Numbered from the stretch's first letter, positions 29,505 to 36,953 are shown. The stretch: 64,000 nt of DNA from Terriglobia bacterium (GCA_020073085.1 JAIQFV010000008.1:242320-306319); one strand, 5' to 3'. Made by a program: numbers and translations. Notes: generated by a model not told the origin, from the sequence alone.

Positions 29505-29945
29505 ATGGCAGAGACCGCATTAAGGCGTAACCAAGGATTACTACTATGGTTTGTCTTTGTAAGCATGGTGTGTGCTCCGCTAATTGCCTCAGACAAGAAA
29601 GGAAACCAAGAGGCCAGGTATTTGGATGATGCCGTTTATGAGCCATGCCATGGGGATTGTGCTCCATTCAATATCGCCTATTTCTATTTCTGCTTGGAAA
29701 CCAGGGATCGCATCCTGATAGGGCAGAAACATGCTTGGAAATGGGAGTACAACCCTGCACAAATGCACCCGCTACGAGGCAAGACTGTTTCTCTCAGATA
29801 CGACGATAAATATATTTGGTTGATCCGGACCGACGGGAAAGAAATGAAATTAAAACAGGATTATTCGATGGATGTGTTTCGAGACCAGCGATGTAAAGAT
29901 GTTATACATGCACCAATTCAGAAGAAACAAGCTACCTCGAATTGA
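29505..29945 (+). CDS. Cassette 3: exported protein of unknown function
   Basis: A 146-residue protein with a signal peptide of about 30 residues ('LLLWFVFVSMVCAPLIAS'). The mature part has several cysteines ('YEPCHGDCAPFNIAYFYFCL', then RCKD) that may form disulfides, and a beta-rich middle ('GKTVSLRYDDKYIWLIRTDG'). Function unknown. About 160 bases between its stop and attC 3 contain a short reverse-strand coding-like remnant. Confidence 0.6.
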   Translation: MAETALRRNQGLLLWFVFVSMVCAPLIASDKKGNQEARYLDDAVYEPCHGDCAPFNIAYFYFCLETRDRILIGQKHAWKWEYNPAQMHPLRGKTVSLRYDDKYIWLIRTDGKEMKLKQDYSMDVFRDQRCKDVIHAPIQKKQATSN

Positions 29946-29953
29946 ACAACTGT

Positions 29954-30106
29954 CTAGGCGTGTCGGGGCCCGTCCCAGTGGAGATCAAAGGAAAACAGCA
30001 GTTTTGAATCAGCATTCATTTTCCGGAACCGATTGATTTCTTCGTCGCTGGTGAGTGGGGTCAATCGATACTGGTTGGCCACATCGCCACAATTTGTCTC
30101 ACGCTG
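29954..30106 (-). pseudogene. Short reverse-strand coding remnant in cassette 3
   Basis: The minus-strand frame ends at TAG 29954-29956 and reads about 45 plausible residues ('TSDEEINRFRKMNADSKLLF', 'FDLHWDGPRHA') before running into attC 3. There is no convincing start. It may be the 3' end of a gene truncated when the cassette formed, or chance. Confidence 0.25.
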
Positions 30107-30180
30107 TCTAACCCGCGCGTGCACCCGGCCGGCGCAAAAAGCCAAAGCGCGCCGGGCGGGTGACGCGCTATCCGTTAGGC
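30106..30180 (+). other. attC site 3
   Basis: 75 bases, R'' GTCTAAC (30106-30112) to R' GTTAGGC (30174-30180), common attC type. The R'' is the exact complement of the R' that opens cassette 3. Confidence 0.92.
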
Positions 30181-30193
30181 CCATTGAGGATAA

Positions 30194-31015
30194 ATGAATC
30201 CAAACTTCCTCTTCCTGCCGGCGATAGCCATGGCCGGAGTTTTCTTCTTGGCAGGTTTCCTGCTGAGGAAAAGAATTGTCCGCCCACCCGGTACTTTGTT
30301 TTTGCTGATTGCCAGTGCGCTTTTTGCAATTCCCGGGGTGCTCATGGTGATTTATTACTTGCACCTCTTTGACAACGCTGTGTGGTTTTACAAATTCCGT
30401 GCCATGCCCTTCAGTGAATTATCGACCTCCGGACTCGGTTTTATGGCTGGAGTTTTTCATTCGAGTGACGCTCGAGACAGTTGTTTTCGAAGGCTTTCAG
30501 CACCAGTAGCCCTCTTCGTCTTCCTTATGATCCCCTTCGTAAAGCCAATAATCTCGTGTGTCGATTTCAGCCAATTCAAAAATCATTGGGTCGGTGATGT
30601 GTGCCTCCAAACCACCCCTTCGACCTGTGGGCCTGCCAGCGCTGCTTCGATACTGAAATCCTTTGGTCAGAATGTTTCAGAGGAAGAGTTGGCAAAGGAG
30701 TCTTTCACCTACACAGGCGGAACGGAGAATTGGTATCTTGCAAGGGCACTCCGCCGACGTGGATTTGACGTTCAAATCGTGAGCAGTCCGGAGACCCGAG
30801 AGCCCATTCCAGTTCGGGCCATCGCTGGGGTTACTCTCCGCAACGGGGCCGGTCATTTCATCGCGGTCCTCGCAGAGACTCCAACGGATTATGTTTTCGG
30901 AGACCCGTTGAAGGGGAAGGTTGTAATTGCCAAGGATGTGGCAAGGAACCAATATCATTTCACCGGCTTTTTCATGGTGATTCAGCTCAAGGCAACATCC
31001 AGCGCAAGGGCCTAA
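30194..31015 (+). CDS. Cassette 4: membrane-anchored C39-like cysteine peptidase
   Basis: A 273-residue protein. The first 125 residues hold about four hydrophobic helices. The C-terminal domain fits peptidase family C39: 'CLQTTPSTCGPASAASILKS' supplies the oxyanion Gln and the catalytic Cys, 'GAGHFIAVL' the His, and 'VFGDPLKGKVV' the Asp. Family members cleave double-glycine leaders of peptides, usually fused to ABC exporters; here there is no transporter. It may process a peptide at the membrane or be a stand-alone toxin-like enzyme. The stop codon TAA lies inside the R'' box of attC 4. Confidence 0.75.
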   Translation: MNPNFLFLPAIAMAGVFFLAGFLLRKRIVRPPGTLFLLIASALFAIPGVLMVIYYLHLFDNAVWFYKFRAMPFSELSTSGLGFMAGVFHSSDARDSCFRRLSAPVALFVFLMIPFVKPIISCVDFSQFKNHWVGDVCLQTTPSTCGPASAASILKSFGQNVSEEELAKESFTYTGGTENWYLARALRRRGFDVQIVSSPETREPIPVRAIAGVTLRNGAGHFIAVLAETPTDYVFGDPLKGKVVIAKDVARNQYHFTGFFMVIQLKATSSARA

Positions 31016-31084
31016 CCCGCGCGTGCACCCGGCCGGCGCATGAACCAAGAGCGCGCCGGGCGGGTGACGCGCTGCTCGTTAGGC
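31010..31084 (+). other. attC site 4
   Basis: 75 bases, R'' GCCTAAC (31010-31016) to R' GTTAGGC (31078-31084), common type. The R'' box supplies the stop codon of the cassette 4 gene. Confidence 0.92.
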
Positions 31085-31139
31085 GGATGAATCTTTTTTG
31101 AAGACACTTTAATCAAAAGGGATTCGCTTGGAGGTAATC

Positions 31140-31541
31140 GTGCAAGGAGATGACATTCCTTGGGAACCTACGCATGTTGACGTTGATGGCACACTTGCCA
31201 ATCCTCACATGCTACTCGCCGTGGTTCTTGTAGCCATCCTCTTATCGATCTTAACCGTGGCTGTAGTTGTGAGAATCCTGCGCGTGTCCCAAGGAAGAAA
31301 GCTCCCACGGTTGTCACTGGTTGGATATGGTATTGTTTTTCCTGTTCTATATCTTCTTGCAATTACACCCATTCCTTACTACTTCTTTGCATTGGTTTTC
31401 CAAACAATTCATTATCGTCATTACGTGTCAACTGGCTGGTGGGGTTTGCCACCTGCTTGGATTGCCCCATCCATTGGCCTGGTCGCGGGGTTTACAGCGT
31501 TTATAGTCATTAGAACTCGAAAGGTTAACTCTACCGCCTAA
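31140..31541 (+). CDS. Cassette 5: small three-helix membrane protein
   Basis: A 133-residue protein. GTG 31140 has GGAGGT at a spacing of five, better than the in-frame TTG 31128. Hydrophobic helices lie at about residues 24-45, 60-84 and 105-125 with an aromatic, histidine-containing loop ('FQTIHYRHYVSTGWWGLPP'). No family was recognised. The TAA stop lies in the R'' box of attC 5. Confidence 0.6.
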   Translation: MQGDDIPWEPTHVDVDGTLANPHMLLAVVLVAILLSILTVAVVVRILRVSQGRKLPRLSLVGYGIVFPVLYLLAITPIPYYFFALVFQTIHYRHYVSTGWWGLPPAWIAPSIGLVAGFTAFIVIRTRKVNSTA

Positions 31542-31611
31542 CCCGCGCGTGCACCCGACCGGCGCAAAGAGCCAGAGCGCGCCGGGCGGGTGACGCGCTA
31601 TCTCGTTAGGC
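31536..31611 (+). other. attC site 5
   Basis: 76 bases, R'' GCCTAAC (31536-31542) to R' GTTAGGC (31605-31611), common type. Confidence 0.92.
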
Positions 31612-31624
31612 TGATTTGACCACC

Positions 31625-32134
31625 ATGAAGATGAGTTCTCCCGTTGCAATCCGGTCATTCAAAAGCGAAACTTCGGCGTCCGAAGCTCTGTCCCGGTTGG
31701 AACCGATGGGTATATCCTGCTTTCTGATTACGAAGCACTACAATCTTGCTGGCAACACTTGGCTGTTTGCATCGCGCGAGCAGGACGATTTGGCTAGAGA
31801 AACGATTAAGAAACTACCATCCGATATTTTGGAAGATTCAGTGCAATTAGTCCCCATTTCAGAAGCTGACATTATCGTTTATGCCTCGAAATTCGGAGAT
31901 CGCCATAGTTATCAATGGGCTCTCTGGCTAATTATTATCGTATTCCCAGTGATCTTTCGTCATGGAATCGGTTTGGCGCTAGTCACCTTGTCCGCCTTCG
32001 CAGCACTTGTATTGATATTTAGGAGGTATTTGGGTTGTCCATGTTGTGGGAGGATACCGATGCAGGCAGTGAGGTTCAAAGATTTTCTTCAGTGTCCGAG
32101 TTGTGGGATTAAGTGTGTAAGACCGACAGCCTAA
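31625..32134 (+). CDS. Cassette 6: membrane protein with C-terminal zinc ribbon
   Basis: About 169 residues from ATG 31625 (ATG 31631 is also possible). The N-terminal 85 residues look like a small soluble domain ('SEALSRLEPMGISCFLIT...LFASREQDDLARETIKKLP', quoted in part), similar in outline to DUF2007-type signal-transducing domains. Two hydrophobic helices follow (about 100-140), then a zinc ribbon 'CPCCGR...CPSCGIKC' at the end. The stop lies in the R'' box of attC 6. Function unknown. Confidence 0.6.
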   Translation: MKMSSPVAIRSFKSETSASEALSRLEPMGISCFLITKHYNLAGNTWLFASREQDDLARETIKKLPSDILEDSVQLVPISEADIIVYASKFGDRHSYQWALWLIIIVFPVIFRHGIGLALVTLSAFAALVLIFRRYLGCPCCGRIPMQAVRFKDFLQCPSCGIKCVRPTA

Positions 32135-32203
32135 CCCGCGCGTGCACCCGACCGGCGCAAGAAGCCAAAACGCGCCGGGCGGGTGACGCGCTGTACGTTA
32201 GCC
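32129..32203 (+). other. attC site 6
   Basis: 75 bases, R'' GCCTAAC (32129-32135) to R' GTTAGCC (32197-32203). The R' variant is unique here and is matched exactly by the R'' GGCTAAC closing cassette 7. Confidence 0.92.
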
Positions 32204-32255
32204 TGATGGAAAGCTGGGCCGGATTGCTGTAAAATGCCGCAAGGAGCTCATGCCC

Positions 32256-32471
32256 ATGATTCGCACTGTTGAGGCTGTGGTGGATGATCAAGGAAAGGTA
32301 ACGCTGCTCGAGCCGGTCCCGCTTGGGTCGACCCGCCGGGCCCTTGTCGTGATTCTCGACGAACCGGGAGTTGGCGACAACGAAACGGGGCTACTCAGTG
32401 AGGCATCCCTTTCCGATTGGAGCCGCCCCGAGGAGGATGCGGCATGGTCTCACCTGCAGTCGGCAAAGTAA
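32256..32471 (+). CDS. Cassette 7: antitoxin of a MazF/PemK-type module
   Basis: About 71 residues. ATG 32256 has AAGGAG at a spacing of nine; ATG 32250 is too close. The N-terminal half ('IRTVEAVVDDQGKVTLLEPV') is a short beta motif found in small antitoxins next to PemK/MazF toxins. The C-terminal half is acidic with Trp ('SDWSRPEEDAAWSHLQ'), as expected for a toxin-binding tail. It overlaps the toxin gene by 28 bases. A -10-like TAAAAT lies at 32230-32235. Confidence 0.7.
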   Translation: MIRTVEAVVDDQGKVTLLEPVPLGSTRRALVVILDEPGVGDNETGLLSEASLSDWSRPEEDAAWSHLQSAK

Positions 32472-32815
32472 TTCTCGTTCCCTTCCCCTTCTCCGATTTA
32501 TCAGAATCCAAACTCCGTCCGGCGGTCGTCTTAGCCGATGCTCAACGAGGAGACTGGATTCTGTGCCAAGTGACCAGCAATCCCTACGGGGATCCACACG
32601 TGGTCAGCATCACGGATGAGTCTTTCAGTCACGGATCGCTGCGAATTGCGAGTTTTGCTCGACCGGGAAAACTGTTCACCGCCAACTCTGGCCTGATGCT
32701 TGGCGAAGTTGGAATGCTGAAGGCAGATGTAACCCGGCAGATCATTAACAGAATCATCGAAATGTTGAAGCGCGGTATGGAACAAGGCGAGACTGACCCC
32801 GGTACCACAGGCTAA
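32444..32815 (+). CDS. Cassette 7: MazF/PemK-type endoribonuclease toxin
   Basis: A 123-residue protein starting at ATG 32444 within the antitoxin gene. 'GKVILVPFPFSDLSESKLRP' is the diagnostic start of the MazF/PemK barrel. 'DWILCQVTS' and 'SFARPGKLFTA' correspond to the other conserved strands. Such toxins cut single-stranded RNA at short sequences and are neutralised by the upstream antitoxin. The stop TAA lies in the R'' box of attC 7. Confidence 0.85.
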   Translation: MVSPAVGKVILVPFPFSDLSESKLRPAVVLADAQRGDWILCQVTSNPYGDPHVVSITDESFSHGSLRIASFARPGKLFTANSGLMLGEVGMLKADVTRQIINRIIEMLKRGMEQGETDPGTTG

Positions 32816-32885
32816 CCCGCGCGTGCACCCGACCGGCGCAAGAAGCCAAAAGCGCGCCGGACGGGTGACGCGCCTGTCGTTAGGT
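32810..32885 (+). other. attC site 7
   Basis: 76 bases, R'' GGCTAAC (32810-32816) to R' GTTAGGT (32879-32885), common type. Confidence 0.92.
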
Positions 32886-32896
32886 TGACCCAAGAG

Positions 32897-33208
32897 CTAG
32901 GAGGAAAGGATTCGACCTAGCGCTCGTTTCGGAGTGCCCAAGGCGAGCAATGAGCGAACAAGGAGGTCGAGAGAGACGGAAGGGTCACCAGCCTCCATTT
33001 TGGCGACTCTGGATTGGCTGGATTTGAGAAGTCTTGCGGCTTGTTGTTGGGTGAGTTTCTTCTGGCGTCGGCGCCGCTGAAACGTCTTACTCAGAGCAAC
33101 CTTCATTTCGATGTAGGCGGTTTCTTCGCTGGAAAGATCCAGAAATTCCTGGACCGTGCCGACTTTCCAGCCCCTACTTTCAAGGCGCTTTCTTTTGGTG
33201 GTCTCCAT
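32897..33208 (-). CDS. higA: Cassette 8: HigA-like antitoxin (XRE helix-turn-helix)
   Basis: A 103-residue protein read against the array direction. The C-terminal half is an XRE helix-turn-helix ('KLTQQQAARLLKSSQSRVAK'), the usual DNA-binding part of HigA antitoxins. The N-terminal half ('VGTVQEFLDLSSEETAYIEM') is typical of HigA partners of Gp49-like toxins. It is the second gene of the operon, after the toxin, which is the HigBA order. It probably represses the promoter at 33563-33591. Confidence 0.85.
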   Translation of the reverse strand: METTKRKRLESRGWKVGTVQEFLDLSSEETAYIEMKVALSKTFQRRRRQKKLTQQQAARLLKSSQSRVAKMEAGDPSVSLDLLVRSLLALGTPKRALGRILSS

Positions 33209-33223
33209 GAGTGTTTTTCTCCG

Positions 33224-33553
33224 TCATTCTTCATACTGGCGGGCCCTGCGCTTGCAGGCCTCGATCACCCAACGAGGCGTCGAGGGAGTTTTCTTCTGAA
33301 AGACATCCAGAATGAGGATCGCATCATCATCGATTCTGTATATGATCCGCCAAGTCATGTTTTCATCGTTGATTCGCAATTCATGGCAACGGGGTCCAAT
33401 TGAAGCCATGGGTCGGGACGCGGGCATGGTTAGGCGCTCGCCATTTTGGAGCAGTCTCAACAAGAATCCCGCCTCCAGCCGTGCCCGCCTGGAAAAGGGT
33501 GGTGTCTTGATTTCGCCTTGCAACCACACCAGCGACTTGGGCGGCTGTTCCAT
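33224..33553 (-). CDS. higB: Cassette 8: HigB/RelE-like toxin (Gp49-like)
   Basis: A 109-residue protein. ATG 33553 is chosen because the -10 element ends nine bases upstream, which would make the message nearly leaderless; ATGs at 33574 and 33583 lie inside the promoter. 'PPFSRRARLEAGFLLRLLQ', 'RCHELRINDENMTWRIIYRI' and 'ILDVFQKKT' match the phage-derived Gp49-like HigB family. These are ribosome-dependent mRNA interferases. Gene order toxin-antitoxin, 15 bases apart. Confidence 0.85.
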   Translation of the reverse strand: MEQPPKSLVWLQGEIKTPPFSRRARLEAGFLLRLLQNGERLTMPASRPMASIGPRCHELRINDENMTWRIIYRIDDDAILILDVFQKKTPSTPRWVIEACKRRARQYEE

Positions 33554-33562
33554 GCAAGAATG

Positions 33563-33591
33563 AGGATATGTCATAACTGACATATTGTCAA
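33563..33591 (-). promoter_or_regulatory. Cassette 8 promoter with overlapping operator palindromes
   Basis: On the minus strand TTGACA (33591-33586), 17 bases, TATCCT (33568-33563). Two overlapping palindromes fill the spacer: ATGTCA-N4-TGACAT (33568-33583) and TGACA-N3-TGTCA (33578-33590). This is a typical autoregulated toxin-antitoxin promoter and lets the reversed cassette be expressed without the integron promoter. Confidence 0.7.
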
Positions 33592-33612
33592 GCTGCAAGT
33601 GTAAACGGGGCA

Positions 33613-33687
33613 ACCTAACCCGCGCGTGCACCCGGCCGTCGCATAAAACACGAGCGCGCCGGGCGGGTGACGCGCTGGTCGTTGAAC
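33613..33687 (+). other. attC site 8
   Basis: 75 bases, R'' ACCTAAC (33613-33619) to R' GTTGAAC (33681-33687), common arms. The R' is unusual; it contains GAAC, and its exact complement GTTCAAC is found 2.5 kb later at 36146, showing that both belong to one cassette. Confidence 0.9.
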
Positions 33688-33858
33688 TAAACCGCTACGC
33701 GGTGGGAACCCCCTCGGGCATCAGGGTGGCTGCCCTCTCGTCAGTTTTCCGCCTCGTGTAGTTTTCCTCCTGACCGTCCTTCTCAACCTTCCCTACAATC
33801 TCCTGGGACAACGCTGTGTCAGGGCGTGTGTCTCAATCGATTCACCCCAGGAGGATGT

Positions 33859-34704
33859 ATGGGAACTCTACGTCAGAACATGATCGAGGCGATGAAGCTG
33901 CGGGCCTTCTCGCCCCGGACTCAAGAATGCTACGTGGCAGGGGTGGCGAGCCTGGCCCGACACTTCCATCAATCCCCGGACCAGTTGGACGGGGAAAAGA
34001 TCAAAGCCTATGTGCTGTCGCTCACCGAGGAGCGCAGTCTGGCCTGGAGCAGCGTGAACCAGGCCATCGCGGCCTTGCGCTTCTTCTATCTCCAGGTGCT
34101 GGGATGGAAGCAGGTCGAGCTGCCGCTTCCCCCGCGGAAAAAATCCACCCGCCTGCCGGTGGTCCTGAGCCGGGAGGAGTTGGAGCGGTTGTTTGCCTGC
34201 GCCCGCACTCCCCGCGACCGGATGCTGCTGCGCACCACCTATGCGGCCGGGTTGCGCCTCAGTGAAGTGATTCATCTCAAGGTGTCGGATCTCGACGGCG
34301 CTCGCGGCACGATCCGGGTGGAGCAGGGCAAGGGAGCCAAGGACCGTTACAGCATTCTCCCGCCCCGCCTGCTGGAAGAACTTCGCCTCTACTGGAAACT
34401 CTGTCACCCTACCGACCGGCTGTTCCCCTCCCGCCGCGATCCACGCCGCGCCATGGATGATACCGCCGTGCAGAAGATCTACTACCAGGCCAAAGCACGG
34501 GCCGGCATCACCCGCGGGCATGGCATCCACACCCTGCGGCATTGCTTTGCGACGCATTTGTTGGAGGCCGGCGTGGACCTGCGGACCATTCAGTTGCTGC
34601 TCGGCCATACCTCCATCACCACCACCATGCGCTACCTGCAGGTGCGCAGTGAACTGCTGAAGACCCGTCTGAATCATCTCGACCTGTTGGGGCCGTCGTC
34701 CTAG
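33859..34704 (+). CDS. IS91-associated tyrosine recombinase
   Basis: A 281-residue XerC/D-like recombinase with AGGAGG before ATG 33859. Catalytic residues are visible: R in 'YAAGLRLSEV', H-x-x-R in 'HTLRHCFATHLLE', H in 'LLLGHTSITTT' and Y in 'MRYLQV'. It lacks the IntI-specific insertion, so it is not a second integron integrase. It lies 13 bases before the transposase gene. Similar recombinases accompany several IS91-family transposases; their exact role is unclear. Confidence 0.88.
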   Translation: MGTLRQNMIEAMKLRAFSPRTQECYVAGVASLARHFHQSPDQLDGEKIKAYVLSLTEERSLAWSSVNQAIAALRFFYLQVLGWKQVELPLPPRKKSTRLPVVLSREELERLFACARTPRDRMLLRTTYAAGLRLSEVIHLKVSDLDGARGTIRVEQGKGAKDRYSILPPRLLEELRLYWKLCHPTDRLFPSRRDPRRAMDDTAVQKIYYQAKARAGITRGHGIHTLRHCFATHLLEAGVDLRTIQLLLGHTSITTTMRYLQVRSELLKTRLNHLDLLGPSS

Positions 34705-34717
34705 AGAAGCCGGCTCC

Positions 34718-35911
34718 ATGCCACCTGCAGGGTTAGGCCCTGTGGAAGGAGGGAGACCCCTTTGGGGACTGGCGGATGTGTTTCGGCTCTACGGGGAGGC
34801 TTACCGTCAGGCGCATCGGCTGCCGCGCCGGCATCTGAAGGTGATGCGCGCCGTGGAGCGGTGCCGCACCGTCGCGCTGGGAGGTCATCTCGAACGCTGC
34901 GACGGGTGCGGCTTCGAGCGGCCTGTCTACAACTCCTGCCGCAATCGACACTGTCCCAAGTGCGGGTCGTTGGCCAAGGCCCGGTGGCTCGAGGCGCGTC
35001 AGGCCGAACTGCTGCCGGTCGGCTATTTCCATCTCGTCTTCACCCTCCCGCATGAACTCAATCGCCTCGCCCTCTCGAATCAGAAACGACTCTGCCACCT
35101 CTTGTTTCAAGCCGCGTCGGAAACGTTGCTGGAGTTTGGCCGCACGCACCTCCACGGGGACGTGGGCTTTCTCGCCGTGCTGCACACCTGGGACCAGACC
35201 CTGGGCGACCACTTCCATCTCCACTGCCTCCTCCCCGGCGGGGCTTTGTCCTTCGATCGGACCCGTTGGATCCCGGCACGCCCGAACTTTCTTTTTTCTG
35301 TGCGGGCGCTCAGCCGCCTCTTCCGCGGAAAGTTCCTGTACGGCTTGGAGCAGGCGTGGGACCGCGGGTGGCTGCAGTTCCCCGGTCGGCTGGTTCCCCG
35401 GGACGAGCCCGCCGCGTTCTCCGGCTGGCTTCGCCCGCTGCGCCGCAAGAGCTGGGTCGTGTATGCCAAGCCGCCGTTCGCTTCCCCCGACACCGTGCTT
35501 GACTATCTCGGCCGCTACACCCACCGCGTCGCCCTCTCCAATCATCGCCTGCTCTCCGTGGCCGACGGCCGGGTCACCTTCTCCTACCGGGATCGAAAGA
35601 ATCCCACCGCGCCGCGCTCTATGACGCTCGAAGCCGACGAGTTCATTCGCCGCTTCCTGCTGCATGTGCTGCCCGACGGTTTCATGCGGATCCGTCATTA
35701 CGGCTTCCTCGCCAACCGTTCCAAGAAACAACACCTGGCGCGGTGCCGCCAGTTGCTGGGGACGGAACCACCTCTCGCGCCGGCCCCTGCCAAAGCGACC
35801 CGCGAGATGTGGCGGGCCCTCACCGGCGTCGACCTCGCCCGCTGTCCGGTGTGTCGCGTCGGAACCCTCGTCGTGATGGGCCCCTTGCCGGCTCCACTGG
35901 ATTCTTCATGA
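34718..35911 (+). CDS. IS91-family HUH (Y1) transposase
   Basis: A 397-residue rolling-circle transposase. The N-terminal zinc ribbon ('CDGCGFERPVYNSCRNRHCP' continuing KC) is followed by the HUH metal site 'DHFHLHCLLPGG' and the catalytic Tyr region 'YLGRYTHRVALSN'. 'FMRIRHYGFLANR' and a second Cys pair ('CPVCRVGTL') close the protein. It nicks DNA and moves one strand by rolling-circle transposition. The frame is intact, so the element may be active. The start could also be GTG 34740. Confidence 0.93.
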   Translation: MPPAGLGPVEGGRPLWGLADVFRLYGEAYRQAHRLPRRHLKVMRAVERCRTVALGGHLERCDGCGFERPVYNSCRNRHCPKCGSLAKARWLEARQAELLPVGYFHLVFTLPHELNRLALSNQKRLCHLLFQAASETLLEFGRTHLHGDVGFLAVLHTWDQTLGDHFHLHCLLPGGALSFDRTRWIPARPNFLFSVRALSRLFRGKFLYGLEQAWDRGWLQFPGRLVPRDEPAAFSGWLRPLRRKSWVVYAKPPFASPDTVLDYLGRYTHRVALSNHRLLSVADGRVTFSYRDRKNPTAPRSMTLEADEFIRRFLLHVLPDGFMRIRHYGFLANRSKKQHLARCRQLLGTEPPLAPAPAKATREMWRALTGVDLARCPVCRVGTLVVMGPLPAPLDSS

Positions 35912-36145
35912 GGAATATGTTCATGCCACGACGCTCCTGCTGTTACGGTCCGGTTCCGCCTTGTTTCCAAGTCTGTGCCGACGTCTGTCTTCGAGATCGC
36001 CTCCCACCCCGGCACTCGCCGCCGCCCCTCTCCATCCGCCTCCCGAGACCTTCCCTTTCCGGGCGTCCAGCCTCTTCGGACGTCCCCAATCCGCTTTACA
36101 ATCCCCATAGATCGCGCTAACTTCCATCTTGCACGCCGCGGTTCA

Positions 36146-36238
36146 GTTCAACCCGGTTTTATCCACCATGCCCCCGAAACTTTATTCCGGTCTTCATCCC
36201 TCTCGCAGGCATAGTGGATAAAATCCTGTACGTTAGGT
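36146..36238 (+). other. attC site 9, heterologous type
   Basis: 93 bases from R'' GTTCAAC (36146-36152) to R' GTTAGGT (36232-36238). The arms TTTTATCCACCATGCC (36157-36172) and GGCATAGTGGATAAAA (36208-36223) pair with one mismatch. The sequence is AT-richer than and unrelated to the other attC arms. The R'' is the exact complement of GTTGAAC at 33681, which ties it to cassette 9. I first read this stem as an insertion-sequence end, but the box matches favour attC. Confidence 0.75.
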
Positions 36239-36246
36239 GGATTTGC

Positions 36247-36953
36247 ATGGATTCGAGGATGAAGCATTCCCAATATCCAAGATGGCTCAACTGGACCGGA
36301 TGGATTTTTTTTGCGGATCATTCCTGCCCGTGGCTCGGCTCGTCTACGAGCAGACCTACTTAACGTGGAGTCAAGGACCGGTCATGGTTGGTTATTCGAC
36401 AATTCATGCATCGCCCGGCTACTTCGTCCTTGGTGCACTATCTGTGCTTGGCAGTCTAATTTGGTTGTTGGCAAATATTGTCGCGCTCTTGCTTCGGAGA
36501 ATAACAATCAATCGCTCTGCCTCGGTTCTCGTTGCTTGTACCGCCCTCGTCCTTGTGTGCCTCGCCATACCATATAGTGCTTGGCAAACCGCCACTGTGG
36601 CCGTAGCAGGCCCTGGACGGGATGGAAGTGGCCTTTTGGTCGGAGGCGCCCATGATGGGAATGCTAGACTTGTAAGATTGCTGCTTAATCATGGCATAAG
36701 TGCAAATGATCATACTTCCGACACCCTTTCGCCCTTGATGCTTGCAGCTAAGCGAGGCAATCTCGAGGTCGTCAGGCTCCTAATTGCCCATGGTGCCGAT
36801 CTCAGCGAGATGAGTTCCGAAGGGTATCGCGCGATCGATTATGCGGACAACTTGAATCACACCCAGATCGTAAGAGCGCTAGCGGAGGCGGGAAGTCCGC
36901 CTCCCCGGAGATTGCCACGGATTCCTGATACAAGCATTACAGTCACACCATGA
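36247..36953 (+). CDS. Cassette 10: membrane ankyrin-repeat protein, apparent frameshift near the start
   Basis: ATG 36247 has AGGTGG six bases upstream and opens 'MKHSQYPRWLNWTGWIFF', which looks like a real N-terminus. That frame stops early. A run of eight T at 36305-36312 is the likely slip point: nine T would join it to the long frame ('CGSFLPVARLVYEQTYLTW') that ends at 36953. The long frame has two membrane helices (about residues 65-90 and 95-120 of that frame) and three ankyrin repeats ('GNARLVRLLLNHGIS', 'GNLEVVRLLIAHGAD', 'NHTQIVRALAEAG'). If the frameshift is real, translation may start instead at ATG 36282. Function unknown, probably protein binding at the membrane. Confidence 0.6.

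Larger units (their letters stand above)
33688..36145 (+). mobile_element. IS91-like element carried in cassette 9 (limits approximate)
   Basis: Holds a tyrosine recombinase and an IS91-type HUH transposase in tandem, an arrangement known for part of the IS91 family. The left end follows GAAC (33684-33687), a tetranucleotide reported as an IS91 target, and begins with a small palindrome ACCGC-tac-GCGGT (33691-33703). The right end lies somewhere in 35912-36145, which has no gene and no clear terminal signal. No target duplication is expected for this family. Confidence 0.7.

Noticed and set aside
33859..34704. Second integron integrase
   Set aside because: It lacks the IntI-specific insertion and is paired with an IS91 transposase.
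34731..34737. GTTAGGC in the start of the transposase gene as another attC core
   Set aside because: No R'' or palindromic arms surround it and it is inside a conserved coding region. Chance match.
34733..35734. 333-codon minus-strand frame opposite the transposase
   Set aside because: It is a shadow of a GC-rich gene with clear transposase motifs on the plus strand.
36157..36223. 16-bp inverted repeat as the right end of the IS91-like element
   Set aside because: It lies exactly between GTTCAAC and GTTAGGT, and the first is the complement of the R' that opens the cassette. attC is the better explanation.
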